The notes beneath the pieces were generated by a model, which had not been told where the DNA came from, did no database searches, and was given only the letters and a program-made list of their open reading frames with translations. The position numbers and the translations under genes were made by a program. This document shows positions 24,854 to 35,371 of a stretch of 64,000 nt of DNA, piece by piece (position 1 is the stretch's first letter; every line of letters begins with the position of its first letter). Where the stretch lies: positions 47,124,619 to 47,188,618 of the forward strand of contig JASFXZ010000001.1 in the NCBI GenBank assembly GCA_032209605.1, given 5' to 3'. This stretch comes from Mactromeris polynyma (Eukaryota; Mollusca; Bivalvia; Venerida; Mactridae).

Positions 24854-27800
24854 CTAATGCCAGACCCTGAGGAGTGACTGGAAGTCCTCGAGGGTTGTCG
24901 CTGATGTGATCCTGGTGGGGAGAGTGTTCCATTCCCTCACTGTCCTAGGAAAGAATGTGCCAAGGTAAGTGCTGTCCTTGTGGCGCTCTTGGTAGAATCT
25001 GTTTCCTCCTCTGGTTCGTGAGTCACCAGGTTTCAGGTAGTCTGGTGCTGGAATGTCAACTAGACCATTGTTGATCTTGAATAGCATCTGTAGTCTGGAT
25101 AGTTGTCGTCGCCTTTGGAGCGATTCCCACTGGAGGTCCTCAATTATCTTCGTGACACATCCAGGGGTCTTGCTCCGATAGTCGTTGACAACAAATCTAG
25201 CAGCTCGTCGTTGAACTTGTTCAAGATCTCTGATGCTGGTTGATGAAACAGGGTCCCATACACTGGCTGCATATTCCATTGTAGGGCGTGCTAAAGTCTT
25301 GTATGCTGCGGCTTTCACTGATTGTGTGCAGTCCCTGAGATTGCGGCGTAAGAAACCTATGGTCCTGTTTCCCTTAGAGATAACGCTCTGGGTATGCGTG
25401 TTCCAGCATAGGTCGTCTGTAATGGTCACCCCTAGGTACTTGCTGGCATCCACAACTTCTAGTGTCAGTCCATGGAGCTGATAGTTTGTCTCAATGATTC
25501 TTGCTCGCTTGGGTGCTATTCGAAGTACCACACACTTGCTTGGGTTGAAACTCATCAGCCATGACTTCTCCCATGACTCTAGTGCAGTAAGGTCGTCCTG
25601 TAGTAGCTTGCTGTCTTGAATGTTGCAGATGACTTTGAAGAGGAGACTGTCATCAGCAAAGAGCTTGACTATAGATGAGATGATAGATTCTGGGAGATCG
25701 TTAATATAAGCTAGGAATAGCAAAGGTCCTAGTACCGATCCTTGGGGAACTCCTGACTTTACTTCAGCCTTGTCTGATGTTGCTCCTTCTAGGATGACCT
25801 GCTGGTTCCTTCCGGTAAGGAATGACTTGATCCATTGGAGAACATTTCCTCTGACTCCGTAATGGTTCAATTTGTGCAGTAGTCTGTTGTAAGGCACTTT
25901 GTCAAAGGCTTTAGCGAAGTCAAGGAGGATCACATCCACTTGTTTGCTGTCAGCCAGTTTTGATGCGATTTCTTGGACTGTGGTGAGTAGCTGGGTCTCA
26001 CATGACCGCTTCTTTCTAAACCCGTGTTGGCTATTGGTAAGGATGTTGTGCTCGTCAAAATGGTCCATTATGTTGCTGTGAATTATATGCTCTAGGATCT
26101 TGCAGGTGATTGATGTTAGTGATACCGGTCTGTAGTTCGCGGCCTGGTGTCGATCTCCTTTCTTGAAGATAGGAACTACCATTGCATCCCGCCATTCATC
26201 AGGAATTTGTCCAAGATTAAGGGACATCTGGAAGAGCTTCGCCAAGGCTGGGGCTAACTCTGTTGCTGCTGCCTTCAGAATAAAGGACGGGATGGAATCG
26301 GGACCTGTAGCTTTGTGCGGTCTGAGGTTTATCAGCAATTTATGAATTCCTTTCCAGTCTACTATGATGTGTGGCATGGTGGGTGTGTTGCTGGCTCCCA
26401 AGTCTGGCATGTCAGATTGGTCTTCTTCAGTGAAGACTGACTTGAACTGGTCGTTCAGGATGTTTGCACGGGCAGCAGGGTCACTCTGTATGTAGCCATT
26501 TGTATTCTTCAAGGGTGCGACTCCTGTTGATTCTTGTCCTTTGCTCTTTACATATGACCAGAAGCGCTTTGGGTTTTGTCTATAGTCGCTGCAGATAGTT
26601 TCTTCTATGTATTTCTTGTTAGCTTTTCTAATATGATGTTGTGTTTCCTTCTGTAGGCGTTTGTATCTATCCATGTCTCTTTTCTTTTTAGTAATTCTGG
26701 CTTTCTTGAAGGCTCTTTGCTTGCGTCGGATTGAGCGCTTTATCTCGGTGTTCATCCAAGGATTGGTGTATCTTGATGTAGACATTTTGGATGGGACACG
26801 CTTGTCAATTACTTCAAGAATGGTGGTCTTCACGTTTAACCAAACTTTGTTTATGTCCTTATCAGTTTCTTCTATGGTGTCCGAAAGATTTGAGAGATCA
26901 TTTTTGATTTCCATAATGTCTGCTTTCTTCCAGAGCAGTATTTTCCTTTTAACAGGCTTTGGTCGTTTATGTTGGATGTTTGTGTCTAGGAGCACAATAT
27001 CATGGTCACTTGAGCCGATTGAGGGCATAGGTTTGCATCTAGCCTTCAAGGATGGATGGGTGGTAAGTATCAGGTCAAGTGTATTCCGCTGTCTGGTTGG
27101 AAAGTCAACAATCTGTTCAAAACTGTTATCAGCTACAGTTTGAAGAAAAGCTTTGTTTACCTTTGCAGGGTATTGGTTGCTCTTTATGCTGAGATCTTCC
27201 CAGTTGATGTCGGGCAGGTTAAAGTCTCCAGCAATAATAACAATATTTCGTTTGTTTTGTTGACAAATGTTGTTGAATTCTGTCTTAACTATGCTCAGAT
27301 AATCATCACCAAGTTTATTTGGAGGTCTGTAGAAAGCCGAGATGGACACAGATTTCTTTTCAAACTTGAACGTTGTTGTTAAAAGCTCAATGTGTTTGCT
27401 TGATGTAACCTGTCCTGGTTGGAGGTAGGACTTGGCAGCAATTAATACACCACCATGTGGATCAGTTGGCCGGTCTCTGCGGAGGATGTCATATCCAAGC
27501 AATGCTGGCAGTATTTCGGCTGATTTTATGGTCTGGTCTAACCAGGTTTCTGTCCCAACAATTATGTCTGGGTTGCAATCTTCGATAACACTCTCTAGTA
27601 GCTTGCCTTTTTTACGAATACTCTGAAAGTTTATATTAAGAATTCGAAGTGAGTTTGATTTCTTATAATCTGTCTTTATAGATGGTTTCGTTCTGTTGAG
27701 AATTGGAGATGACGTTGTGGGGCCCATGTTGTGGGTCGATATATTAAAAGTAGAATTTAAATCTGGTTCTGAACTTGTACTACCTCTTGTGGAAAGTGAG

Positions 27801-28195
27801 ATGTCTGAAATACTGTCAAGATATGTAGGGTTTGTAGAGATATCCAGTACTCCATCATCCTCAGGCACAGAGTAAGTGATGCTGGAGTTGTTTGGCTTGT
27901 GGCACGTGGGGCATATCCATTTGTCTTCACTGTTGCCAAGGGTGCTGAGTTCCGCTGCTGTCAGTCCGATGCATGTCTTATGCATCCACTGGTCGCAGTC
28001 ATCACAGGCGATGCATTTCTGCTTACAAGCTTTTGAACAAATAGCACATGGAAATTTTGGTTTCCTGGGGCCAGGATTGGACTCTATACCACCAATTAAA
28101 AGTAATATATCCTTACCATATGTGATGTCTAGGTTTAGATAAGTAGGAGTCTCTAAATAGTTCAAGAAAACACAATAGGACACCGGTTTCAACAT
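24854..28195 (-). CDS. LINE polyprotein: 2A-like motif, PHD finger, endonuclease, reverse transcriptase
   Basis: This 1113-residue ORF copies the element's RNA into nicked target DNA. Visible in order: a 2A-like motif GGIESNPGP (35-43); a PHD-type zinc finger with Cys50, 53, 61, 64, 67, His72, Cys75, 95 and 98; an exonuclease/endonuclease/phosphatase domain (about 185-405) with TETW (215-218), GDFN (323-326) and SDHD (396-399); and a reverse transcriptase (about 620-900) with LLDFAKAFD (757-765, catalytic Asp759), GVPQGS (815-820) and FADD (846-849). A CR1/Jockey-type C-terminal region (about 940-1113) follows. No stops or frameshifts interrupt it. In the 2A motif the usual Asp (family pattern D-x-E-x-NPGP) is Gly36, so ribosome skipping may be weak or lost. 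FADD replaces the commoner YADD and is an accepted variant. No separate ORF1 is present. Confidence 0.93.
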   Translation of the reverse strand: MLKPVSYCVFLNYLETPTYLNLDITYGKDILLLIGGIESNPGPRKPKFPCAICSKACKQKCIACDDCDQWMHKTCIGLTAAELSTLGNSEDKWICPTCHKPNNSSITYSVPEDDGVLDISTNPTYLDSISDISLSTRGSTSSEPDLNSTFNISTHNMGPTTSSPILNRTKPSIKTDYKKSNSLRILNINFQSIRKKGKLLESVIEDCNPDIIVGTETWLDQTIKSAEILPALLGYDILRRDRPTDPHGGVLIAAKSYLQPGQVTSSKHIELLTTTFKFEKKSVSISAFYRPPNKLGDDYLSIVKTEFNNICQQNKRNIVIIAGDFNLPDINWEDLSIKSNQYPAKVNKAFLQTVADNSFEQIVDFPTRQRNTLDLILTTHPSLKARCKPMPSIGSSDHDIVLLDTNIQHKRPKPVKRKILLWKKADIMEIKNDLSNLSDTIEETDKDINKVWLNVKTTILEVIDKRVPSKMSTSRYTNPWMNTEIKRSIRRKQRAFKKARITKKKRDMDRYKRLQKETQHHIRKANKKYIEETICSDYRQNPKRFWSYVKSKGQESTGVAPLKNTNGYIQSDPAARANILNDQFKSVFTEEDQSDMPDLGASNTPTMPHIIVDWKGIHKLLINLRPHKATGPDSIPSFILKAAATELAPALAKLFQMSLNLGQIPDEWRDAMVVPIFKKGDRHQAANYRPVSLTSITCKILEHIIHSNIMDHFDEHNILTNSQHGFRKKRSCETQLLTTVQEIASKLADSKQVDVILLDFAKAFDKVPYNRLLHKLNHYGVRGNVLQWIKSFLTGRNQQVILEGATSDKAEVKSGVPQGSVLGPLLFLAYINDLPESIISSIVKLFADDSLLFKVICNIQDSKLLQDDLTALESWEKSWLMSFNPSKCVVLRIAPKRARIIETNYQLHGLTLEVVDASKYLGVTITDDLCWNTHTQSVISKGNRTIGFLRRNLRDCTQSVKAAAYKTLARPTMEYAASVWDPVSSTSIRDLEQVQRRAARFVVNDYRSKTPGCVTKIIEDLQWESLQRRRQLSRLQMLFKINNGLVDIPAPDYLKPGDSRTRGGNRFYQERHKDSTYLGTFFPRTVREWNTLPTRITSATTLEDFQSLLRVWH

Positions 28196-28216
28196 TGTTT
28201 ACAAACTGTCATGGGC

Positions 28217-28228
28217 GCCGCCATTTTG
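28217..28228 (-). promoter_or_regulatory. YY1-like motif in the LINE 5' region
   Basis: On the minus strand it reads CAAAATGGCGGC, about 30 bases upstream of the ORF start. AAATGGCGGC is a good YY1-type site, like the one that positions transcription start in mammalian L1. The same ATG opens an 11-codon upstream frame that stops in TGTTGA, overlapping the main ATG. Function is inferred. Confidence 0.35.
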
Positions 28229-28646
28229 GAAGGAGCCTCGTTCTGGTGTAGTTGACAAACAAGTGGGAGGGGTGTTGAAAAAGTCATCAAACCAGTAAAA
28301 AGTAATTTTTTCGGCAAACTAGGGCATCAGACGATTAGATAAAGACCATAAGGATTCAATTTCCGAAAACCCAGATTTAGTTGTGAGTTTTCTATACCAA
28401 TATCTAATAAAATCTTGAAAATTTTGGAGCTGGCGAGAAAACAGCTGATCACCATCACGCATGCGCACAAAAAAACATACATTCAAATAGATACATCGGG
28501 ACCTGATATTTATTTCGAATGATACCAATTATTCGGATAGAAGGTTGTCGAATATGTGGGTCGGGCTGTATATTATGTTCTGACGTTGACTGGAACCACG
28601 AGCACTGTGACTGAGATGAAAATAGTCGCTAATCTTATGCCTCTGC

Positions 28647-28812
28647 TTGGTTTGTCTAGATATTGACCAATGACAATGCTGCATCTGTTTGGTTTGTCTA
28701 GATATTGACTAATGACAATGCTGCATCTGTTTGGTTTGTCTAGATATTGACCAATGACAATGCTGCATCTGTTTGGTTTGTCTAGATATTGACCAATGAC
28801 AATGCTGCCTCT
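28647..28812. repeat. 42-bp minisatellite, 4 copies
   Basis: The units contain TTGGTTTGTCTAGATATTGA followed by CCAATGACAATGCTGC, repeated every 42 bases with one substitution (GACTAATG). A diverged single unit (GTGACCAATGACAAGGCTGC) appears at about 33727, so the array grew from a dispersed sequence. Confidence 0.9.
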
Positions 28813-29937
28813 TGCAACTCGGCTTGTTTTATTACACGGGGATCTTGGTACAGTAAAGTGTACGTCTTTATGTGCAAAACTTCTTGGCTATTTGACTTTG
28901 AATGATTCGAAAGACAAACAAATTCTTGCCAAGATCACAAATAGACGGTATTTACGCAAAGTGGAATGTTTGCCTGTGTTTAATGCGGCGTTGTTTACAA
29001 ACCGTTTAAGCACTGGCCGTAAAGCTCCTTTTCATTTTCAGTACATCAAACCAAGTAAAAAAAAGTGATGAAATAAAACCTGGTAATATATTTGAATAAG
29101 AAACATGTTTGGTGGTCGACAAAAAATCCCAATATGTATACAGTCTACTCATGTTATGTATATTTTTCCAGGGTCTGTTTTAGATCACAATGTGGATTCC
29201 AGTCTGCGCTACATTAACTACAAAGTCACGAATTTGAATGGAATATATTTTTTCTACGCTATTGTTTTATGATTTGCAATATTAGCCAGTAACACTACCT
29301 CGGTACGGCAAAAAAACACAACACTTTACAGCTAGATAAGACATGTATGGTGGACCGTTGGCGACTTCCTTGTTCGACAATTCAAATCCCCCAAGAAACA
29401 TGAACAAAACATTTTATTTTTTTAAATGATTCTTTTAAATCCGTTATGCAGATATTGAGTAAGTAAATATTAATGCATGATCATTTACTAAATTAATTCT
29501 AAAACGTCAACGACGTTTCCAAGTCCGATTTTTTATAACATCTCATTGATGATAGGAACTAGAGCTAGTTGTAAACTATAGACTTACCTGTGATTGGACA
29601 AGATGGATGCATAAAGAAAATCCTACCACGACGTAACCGATGAGCATTCTGAAATGAAAACCGACAATAATGTTGTTTTTTTAAATCACTAAATATCTTA
29701 TTCACATACTTATACAACTCGCATAAAAGTATTACCATCTTAAACCATCCATCAGACTTCTGCTGCATCCAGGCAACCCTTATTTTGAGTATTCTATGAA
29801 ACTTCACTCTGTAAATTATTCTCAAGTACTCAGCGTGTTACAGACCAACCCAAAATATCTGAATGTAAAAATCAACATTTGAGTTACGATTTCCCTCAGG
29901 TTTATATATCTGACGGTTAGTATGGACTTGTGTACTC
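28813..29937. other. Non-coding DNA, no gene seen
   Basis: ORFs of 86-90 residues (28796-29068 plus, 29565-29825 minus) show no domain. The minus-strand one includes a possible exon with an acceptor-like tract, but there was nothing to recognise. Confidence 0.5.
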
Positions 29938-30037
29938 CATCTTGTTTATGATTTTGTTTATGATTTTGTTTATGATTTTGTTTATGATTTTGTTTATGAT
30001 TTTGTTTATGATTTTGTTTATGGTTTTGTTTATGATT
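29938..30037. repeat. 12-bp minisatellite (TTTATGATTTTG), about 8 copies
   Basis: A perfect 12-base period with a single A-to-G change near the right end. On the minus strand it gives a QNHK peptide repeat that has no meaning as a gene. Confidence 0.95.
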
Positions 30038-30913
30038 TATCTTAGTAAAACACAACTTGCTTTATTCAACATTATGAAATCGGCATGAGCGGGTCTTGTA
30101 CCTGACTATATTATAAATAAAATCCAACGATTTTCATCCGAATGCCAGGAAAGTAGATACGTTTTTTAGTGTGAAGTAAAAACATCTTAACTATATAACA
30201 CATAGATGTACGAGTGTAATGAATATGAACGCAATTAAACAACATACAGAACACTGCATCATCTACATGTTAATTAATTAATTAAGTAACTCAGTAAGTA
30301 ATTAACTGACTTAGGAGATATATACACAACGAACATTTGTTCTCAGGCAATGTTTGCGTCGGAATGAAACGCAGATATGACAACAAAAATGAAATACACT
30401 TGTTTTTGTTTAGAGATATTTCATTTTCATAAATGCAATTGCAATTTTAACGATATACTAATTCAGCTTACAAGCGGCATTTCTTTGACATGTTTATGTG
30501 CACAAAATATCAAGATATGTTATTTAGTTAGATGTCGTTTTTGTCTTGTATGGCAATTTCATCAACGATTTGCGATCAAAGATAATGCAATATTTCGTAA
30601 AATCTTCTGTACAAATAAAAAGTACAAATGTACCAACACATATCTTTGAAAGTCTCGAACAAAATAATTTAAAATGTCGAGTTATTTTTTAAATGTGAAT
30701 ATCTTATTATAAAGAAATTTCGTTTAACCGAGATAATATTTCGGAGGTAAACAATAAAAGTGTCGCTTAAAGGACTTTGTAAGTTGACCGTTTAAGTGGA
30801 CCTCTGTCAGTGTTCAAAAGATGGCTGTTTTCTGCCATGCCGTCTTTGCTTTCTACCGTTTCAACGAAATAAATACAAAGCGAAGATATCAGCTATCATA
30901 ATGTTCTATAATA
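30038..30913. other. AT-rich non-coding DNA, no gene seen
   Basis: Short ORFs only. A TTAATTAATTAATTAAG tract lies near 30270. Confidence 0.6.
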
Positions 30914-31738
30914 CAGTAAAACTTCGATAATTAGACCACCCTTAGGACCCTTGAAAATTGGTCTTTATATTGAGGTTGAATACAGAGCAAAACAGTGAAG
31001 AAGGACTTGAAAATTGCGTTCTTAATATTGAGTTGGTCTTACTATTGAGGAGGACTTTAAGTGAGGTTTATTGTTGTTGTCTTATGCAAAAGTCAAACAA
31101 TACATGCATGCATGTAGAATGCAGTACAAGAAGACAAGCGCGAATTCAGCACATATTTACAACGAATATTTCTACTTCACTCGCTATGCTACTAAGAAGT
31201 GCGGTTAAATTATTATTGATAATACATTGTAAAAAAAGTACAAACGATTTTATCAGCAGCAATATTCATACCTTAGTATGAGTATATGTAATTTTATGAT
31301 CGTAAAAACATCTGAAAATGTCGTAAAATTCTGATGATACGATGTAATCATACTGATATACTATGTAGGTGCCACCGCCAAACGGCGTACGGTGAAATTA
31401 AAATAATAATTCAGTAATAATGAAATTCGACATGAATATATCATATAACAATAATATGGTTCGTAAATTATTGATGCAACTTGTGAGAGATACAGTGATA
31501 GGTCGCCAACGTGCAATATGATACTATGGTTTCGGAGAGTCGGATATAGTGAGCAAATGTATGCAGTATAATCTCTTTAATAGCAATTCAGACACTCTCA
31601 TTAAAAACGACCGTATTTTGATGGGCCATCTTTAATTGTTTTCTTCCATGTTTATTTTAACTCGATAATCCGACGACCTTACCACTAAGTCAGACTTTCC
31701 TCGGAATAAACAGTGGTCGTATTATCAAGGTTTTACTG
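30914..31738. mobile_element. TIR element or two MITE ends of the CAGTAAAACCTC family
   Basis: TA|CAGTAAAACTTCGATAATTA at the left mirrors ...ATTATCAAGGTTTTACTG|TA at the right, with 22 of 26 bases matching, so an 825-bp TA-flanked element is possible. The first 157 bases alone (to GTGAGGTTTATTG near 31072) also look like a complete short MITE matching 38452-38616. Either reading is open. No transposase is encoded. Confidence 0.6.
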
Positions 31739-31954
31739 TAGGCGGTTTATGTTGGCACACTATTCAGACCGCACCAGATCGCATATATAGAGCCAAATTT
31801 TGAATTATATGTTATATTTAATTAACTTGTCAGTCCATAAATAGTAGTTAAAACGAATGTAAGGTATTTTGAATTCGAATGTCCGGAACTTCAGTGTCAC
31901 AAGAATGTTGTGGACTCGTGCAATTTGCTAAAAATGAAAATGCCTGGACGCTGC

Positions 31955-32191
31955 CAGGGGCGTAGCTAGGAGGTTTGTGATGTGTACGCAAGATCCTTTT
32001 TGCGGGTGGTTCGGGGGTACTCCCCCGAAAAATAATAATTATAGATTGTCTGTAGTGACTTCTGGGCGCATTCCTATCCCTGAATTGAGAGGTCATTTTT
32101 TAATGCAGATTTGAACTTTTTATTTTTTCGATTTTTCGAGACAATGTGTACGCAGGTCTACGTACTCTGCGTACAGGACGCTACGCGCCTG
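31955..32191. mobile_element. MITE with CAGGGGCGTAGC ends and 5-bp direct repeat
   Basis: It starts CAGGGGCGTAGCTAGGAGG and ends GGACGCTACGCGCCTG. GCTGC stands directly outside both ends (31950-31954 and 32192-32196). The inside includes GGGGGTACTCCCCCGAAAA and repeats of 'TGTACGCA'. The family was not identified; the TIR resembles the ends of the element at 10041-10664. Confidence 0.55.
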
Positions 32192-32342
32192 GCTGCACCA
32201 ATACAGAAATAATTTTCAAAGAAACAATATCAAACACATAAGGTAATAATTACGGCCCATTCCGCCTTCACAACTTTGTTATCCAACTAAATGCAATTAC
32301 ATGTTTACACGCTACACCTTCACACCTCCCGCTCGTCCTTGA

Positions 32343-32872
32343 ACCTCGCTCTTCGGCTTTGCAGCCCGACCCCTCAAGTTTGCAGCCAGCTCCTTGACTT
32401 TGCAACCCGTTCTTCGCCTTTGCAGCCCGCTCCCTCGTGTTTGCAGCCAGCTCTTCGCCTTTGCAGCCCGCCCCTCGTGTTTGCAGCCAGCTCCTTGACT
32501 TTGCAACCCGTTCTTCGCCTTTGCAGCCCGCTCCCTCGTGTTTGCAGCCAGCTCTTCGCCTTTGCAGCCCGCCCCTCGTGTTTGCAGCCAGCTCCTTGAC
32601 TTTGCAACCCGTTCTTCGCCTTTGCAGCCCGCTCCCTCGTGTTTGCAGCCAGCTCTTCGCCTTTGCAGCCCGCCCCTCGTGTTTGCAGCCAGCTCCTTGA
32701 CTTTGCAGCCCGCCCCTCGCCTTTGCAGCCCGCCCCTTGGTTTTGCAGCCAGCTCTTCGCCTTTGCAGCCCGCCCCCTCGTGTTTGCAGCCAGCTCCTTG
32801 ACTTTGCAGCCCGCCCCTCGCCTTTGCAGCCCGCCCCTTGGGTTTGCAGTCCACTACCCTCGACTTTGCTGA
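32343..32872. repeat. GC-rich minisatellite, ~20-bp monomers in a 101-bp higher-order unit
   Basis: Monomers begin TTTGCAGCC(C/A)G and are 20, 20, 20, 21 and 20 bp. Five make a 101-bp block, visible as near-identical copies starting at 32437, 32538 and 32639. Because 101 is not a multiple of three, the same peptide words appear in rotating frames, and several overlapping ORFs on both strands (up to 211 codons) result. None has a known domain. Confidence 0.93.
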
Positions 32873-33894
32873 GCGTAACCTACATAGTTGTGTTATAACA
32901 AAGTTAAATCGATTGATACTGTTAGAATTCGTGGCCCATTTTGACAAAAAAATATAGAAAATCTGTACGAACTGTTAAACCAAACAGTTGGAAATTCAAT
33001 TTTAATGTAGTCACTTAGCGAAATATCAATTAAACTTTAGTTGGGACATAGTTTGCCATCAACGTAATCCTTTAATGCAATTAATAATGTCACACACATT
33101 TTTCTTCGCTCATCCATTCAGATATCACCCGAATACAGAATATATAATGGTTTGTACCGAAATGAATTATGTTCCCGTGAAATATAATGTACAACACGGG
33201 TCATAGCCCCTGCAATAAAAATCAGTTGTGATGGCAAGCGAGTTTATCTAATATATTCAATTATACGCCAAAGTTCTTCTATTTATGGCTATTATCGTCC
33301 AACAGTTCAACAAATATAAGGAGAATATTGTGTATAATTGTGGTTTATGGTGACAGAAGTGAGAATATTTTGTCAAGTACGAATGTATATTACAGAAAAG
33401 ATGATCTGGTGTTAAATAATATACTGTATAGTAAGTTATGGTTATTTTAAACCCACAAGTCATAAAAAACGTTATTCAATGCGGTAAATATTCATCACGT
33501 TTTAAATAAACTCAAGAATTTTTCACAAAGGTCAATCGTTTTCTAAAGACGGCGTGAGACATATTAGCTTGTCTCCATAAGCTACCATTCCGTTCTGTTC
33601 TGTTCGTTAACTGATTATTACAGTTTAATAACGTTTGAGTTGTGGTTAAAAAGCTGGGTTTGAAGATCATTCTAAACCCTGCAGTCTTTGATTAGTCTGC
33701 TATGGGCACGGTCACGTGACAAATTGTGACCAATGACAAGGCTGCATTCTGCGACTGGTAGCTATTGTCAGTTTTATTATCATGGATCATGGTGTTCTAT
33801 TGTAAGCATGGCCTGGTGTCTGTGAAATAGCCATATTCGATCAAGTTCGAGTTTTCGTAAATGCAAAACTATATGTTAAGAATGCGAACCATTT
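32873..33894. other. Non-coding DNA, no gene seen
   Basis: Nothing coding is recognisable. At about 33710-33770 there is a diverged match to the 28647-28860 region (GACCAATGACAAGGCTGC ... TTTTATTA). Confidence 0.55.
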
Positions 33895-35371
33895 TGTGAG
33901 AAAATGCACCTTAAAGTTCGCAACTTCGAAGTCAACTTCAGGGTGTTACAACATGGGTTGGAATTATTAGAAACATACTGTTCAAAATGGAAATTATCAG
34001 TCAATGTAGAGAAAAAGAAATTAATGATCTTTAGAAAGGGGGGGGGAAGAATCCGCCAAGACATGGAATTCATATATGAGGGGTCAAAGTTATAAATTGT
34101 CTATCATCTATCTCGGCATTGTTTTTACTACTGATGGGTCATATACAGCAGCATATGAAGCATTGAGTGGGCAAGCCCTTAAGGCAATATACAAACTTAA
34201 TAAATATTTGGTATAATTTCCGAAGATATCTATTAGTCATTATTTAGATTTATTTGATAAACTTGTCTCACCCATTCTGGGATACGGAAGTGAAATTTGG
34301 GGTTTCAATAAAAGTGAACAAATTGAAAGAATTCATCTACATTTCTGTACGCAAATTTGAGGTGTACGGACTCAAACCCAAATAGTTTTATATACGGGGA
34401 ATTAGGAAGAACACCTCTGATTAATAAGAGACTGGTAAATGTTATAAAATATTGGTTTAAAAGACTCAAATGTGATGATTGTAAATATGTAAAACTTGTA
34501 TACAAAGTGATGTGAATGATTTAGAAATATATCCTGATAGGAAATCTTGTGCAAACTCTGTAAAATGCTTGCTAGAATCATTAGGCCTTAACTACGCGCG
34601 GCAGTTTCAAGGCGTTGGGAATGTAAATGTATTTTTAGAAATATTTAAAAATAGACTCAGAGATGTATTTATTCAAAACTGGAATAGTCAGCTACAATAT
34701 TCGTCTTCAGCAAAAACATATAACTTACTGGCGGACTTTCGATTTCAGCCTTATTTGGACATTATTTAAATTTCTAAATTTAGATCATATCTTACACGCT
34801 TACGAGTTTCGGCGCATAGACTAGAAGTTGAGTCGGGAAGATGGCAAAAACCAGTTAAAGTATCATTTCATGATCGTTAATGTAAATCTTGTGACACCTT
34901 GGAAGACGAATTTTACTTTGTTTTAGAATGTCCAGTGTATAATACCCTAAGAAAACAGTACATTAATAAATAGTACTGGAAAAATCCAAATGTTTCAAAA
35001 TTTGCAGAACTCTTAAACAGCGAAAGTAATTCTACAATAAGAAGATTATCATTGTTTGTTTATAAAAGTTTTGAATTGGGATCGCAAATATTTTTCTTAT
35101 AATAATCCCAATTCTCCCCATTATCAACTATCTTCTGTTATTTATTTTTTAAACTACCAATTGACTTAGTAATTACATTTAAAAAAAGTAAATACACGCG
35201 CATGTTATTACATTTAATTATGTTTGTAAACTTAGTCATAGAATTTAGAACACTGTGATAGGCACTGTAAATCACCATTGACATGTTGTATTCATTGTAT
35301 TGTATTTATTCATGTGGAATGATGGGCTAATTGCCTTTTTTCTGAATAAACTTATCTATCTATCTATATAA
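33895..35371 (+). pseudogene. Decayed, 5'-truncated LINE: reverse transcriptase thumb to C-terminus
   Basis: Frame-by-frame translation gives LLETYCSKWKLSVN and LMIFRKGG (33950-34050), then YLGIVFTTDGSYTAAYEAL, LVSPILGYGSEIWGF, RLRVSAHRLEVESGRW, and a C-terminal zinc-knuckle-like CKSCDTLEDEFYFVLEC. This is the order of the end of a non-LTR reverse transcriptase. Stops and frame changes interrupt it at least five times. The copy ends with AATAAA and an (ATCT)n microsatellite (35351-35370). It belongs to a different family from the intact LINE at 24672-28475. The finger, palm and endonuclease parts are missing. Confidence 0.8.

Larger units (their letters stand above)
24672..28475 (-). mobile_element. 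Near full-length non-LTR retrotransposon, CR1/Jockey-like
   Basis: A single long intact ORF (28195-24854) is preceded by a 5' region of about 280 bases. It is followed by a 3' region of about 180 bases that ends in (GAA)6 on the minus strand (24672-24690). A short 3' microsatellite instead of poly(A) is typical of CR1/L2-like elements. No target duplication is evident, which also fits that group. The exact 5' junction could not be fixed. The intact frame and clean position inside an older MITE suggest a young copy. The clade name is inferred from domain order and the C-terminal wording. Confidence 0.85.
24629..28568. mobile_element. MITE of the CAGTCGGACCTCG family (copy 4), split by the LINE
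   Basis: The left piece (24629-24671: CATCGGACCTCGTTCATTCG, preceded by TA) and the right piece (about 28480-28568: AGATACATCGGGACCTGATA ... GTCGGGCTG, followed by TA) are the two halves of one element. About 60 bases of the family's middle are missing between them. The LINE lies exactly between the halves, so it inserted into this MITE. Confidence 0.7.

Noticed and set aside
32312..32947. A 211-residue minus ORF starting outside the array, rich in Lys, Gly, Ala and Cys
   Set aside because: All but the first 30 or so residues come from the GC-rich minisatellite; the leader has no signal peptide or domain.
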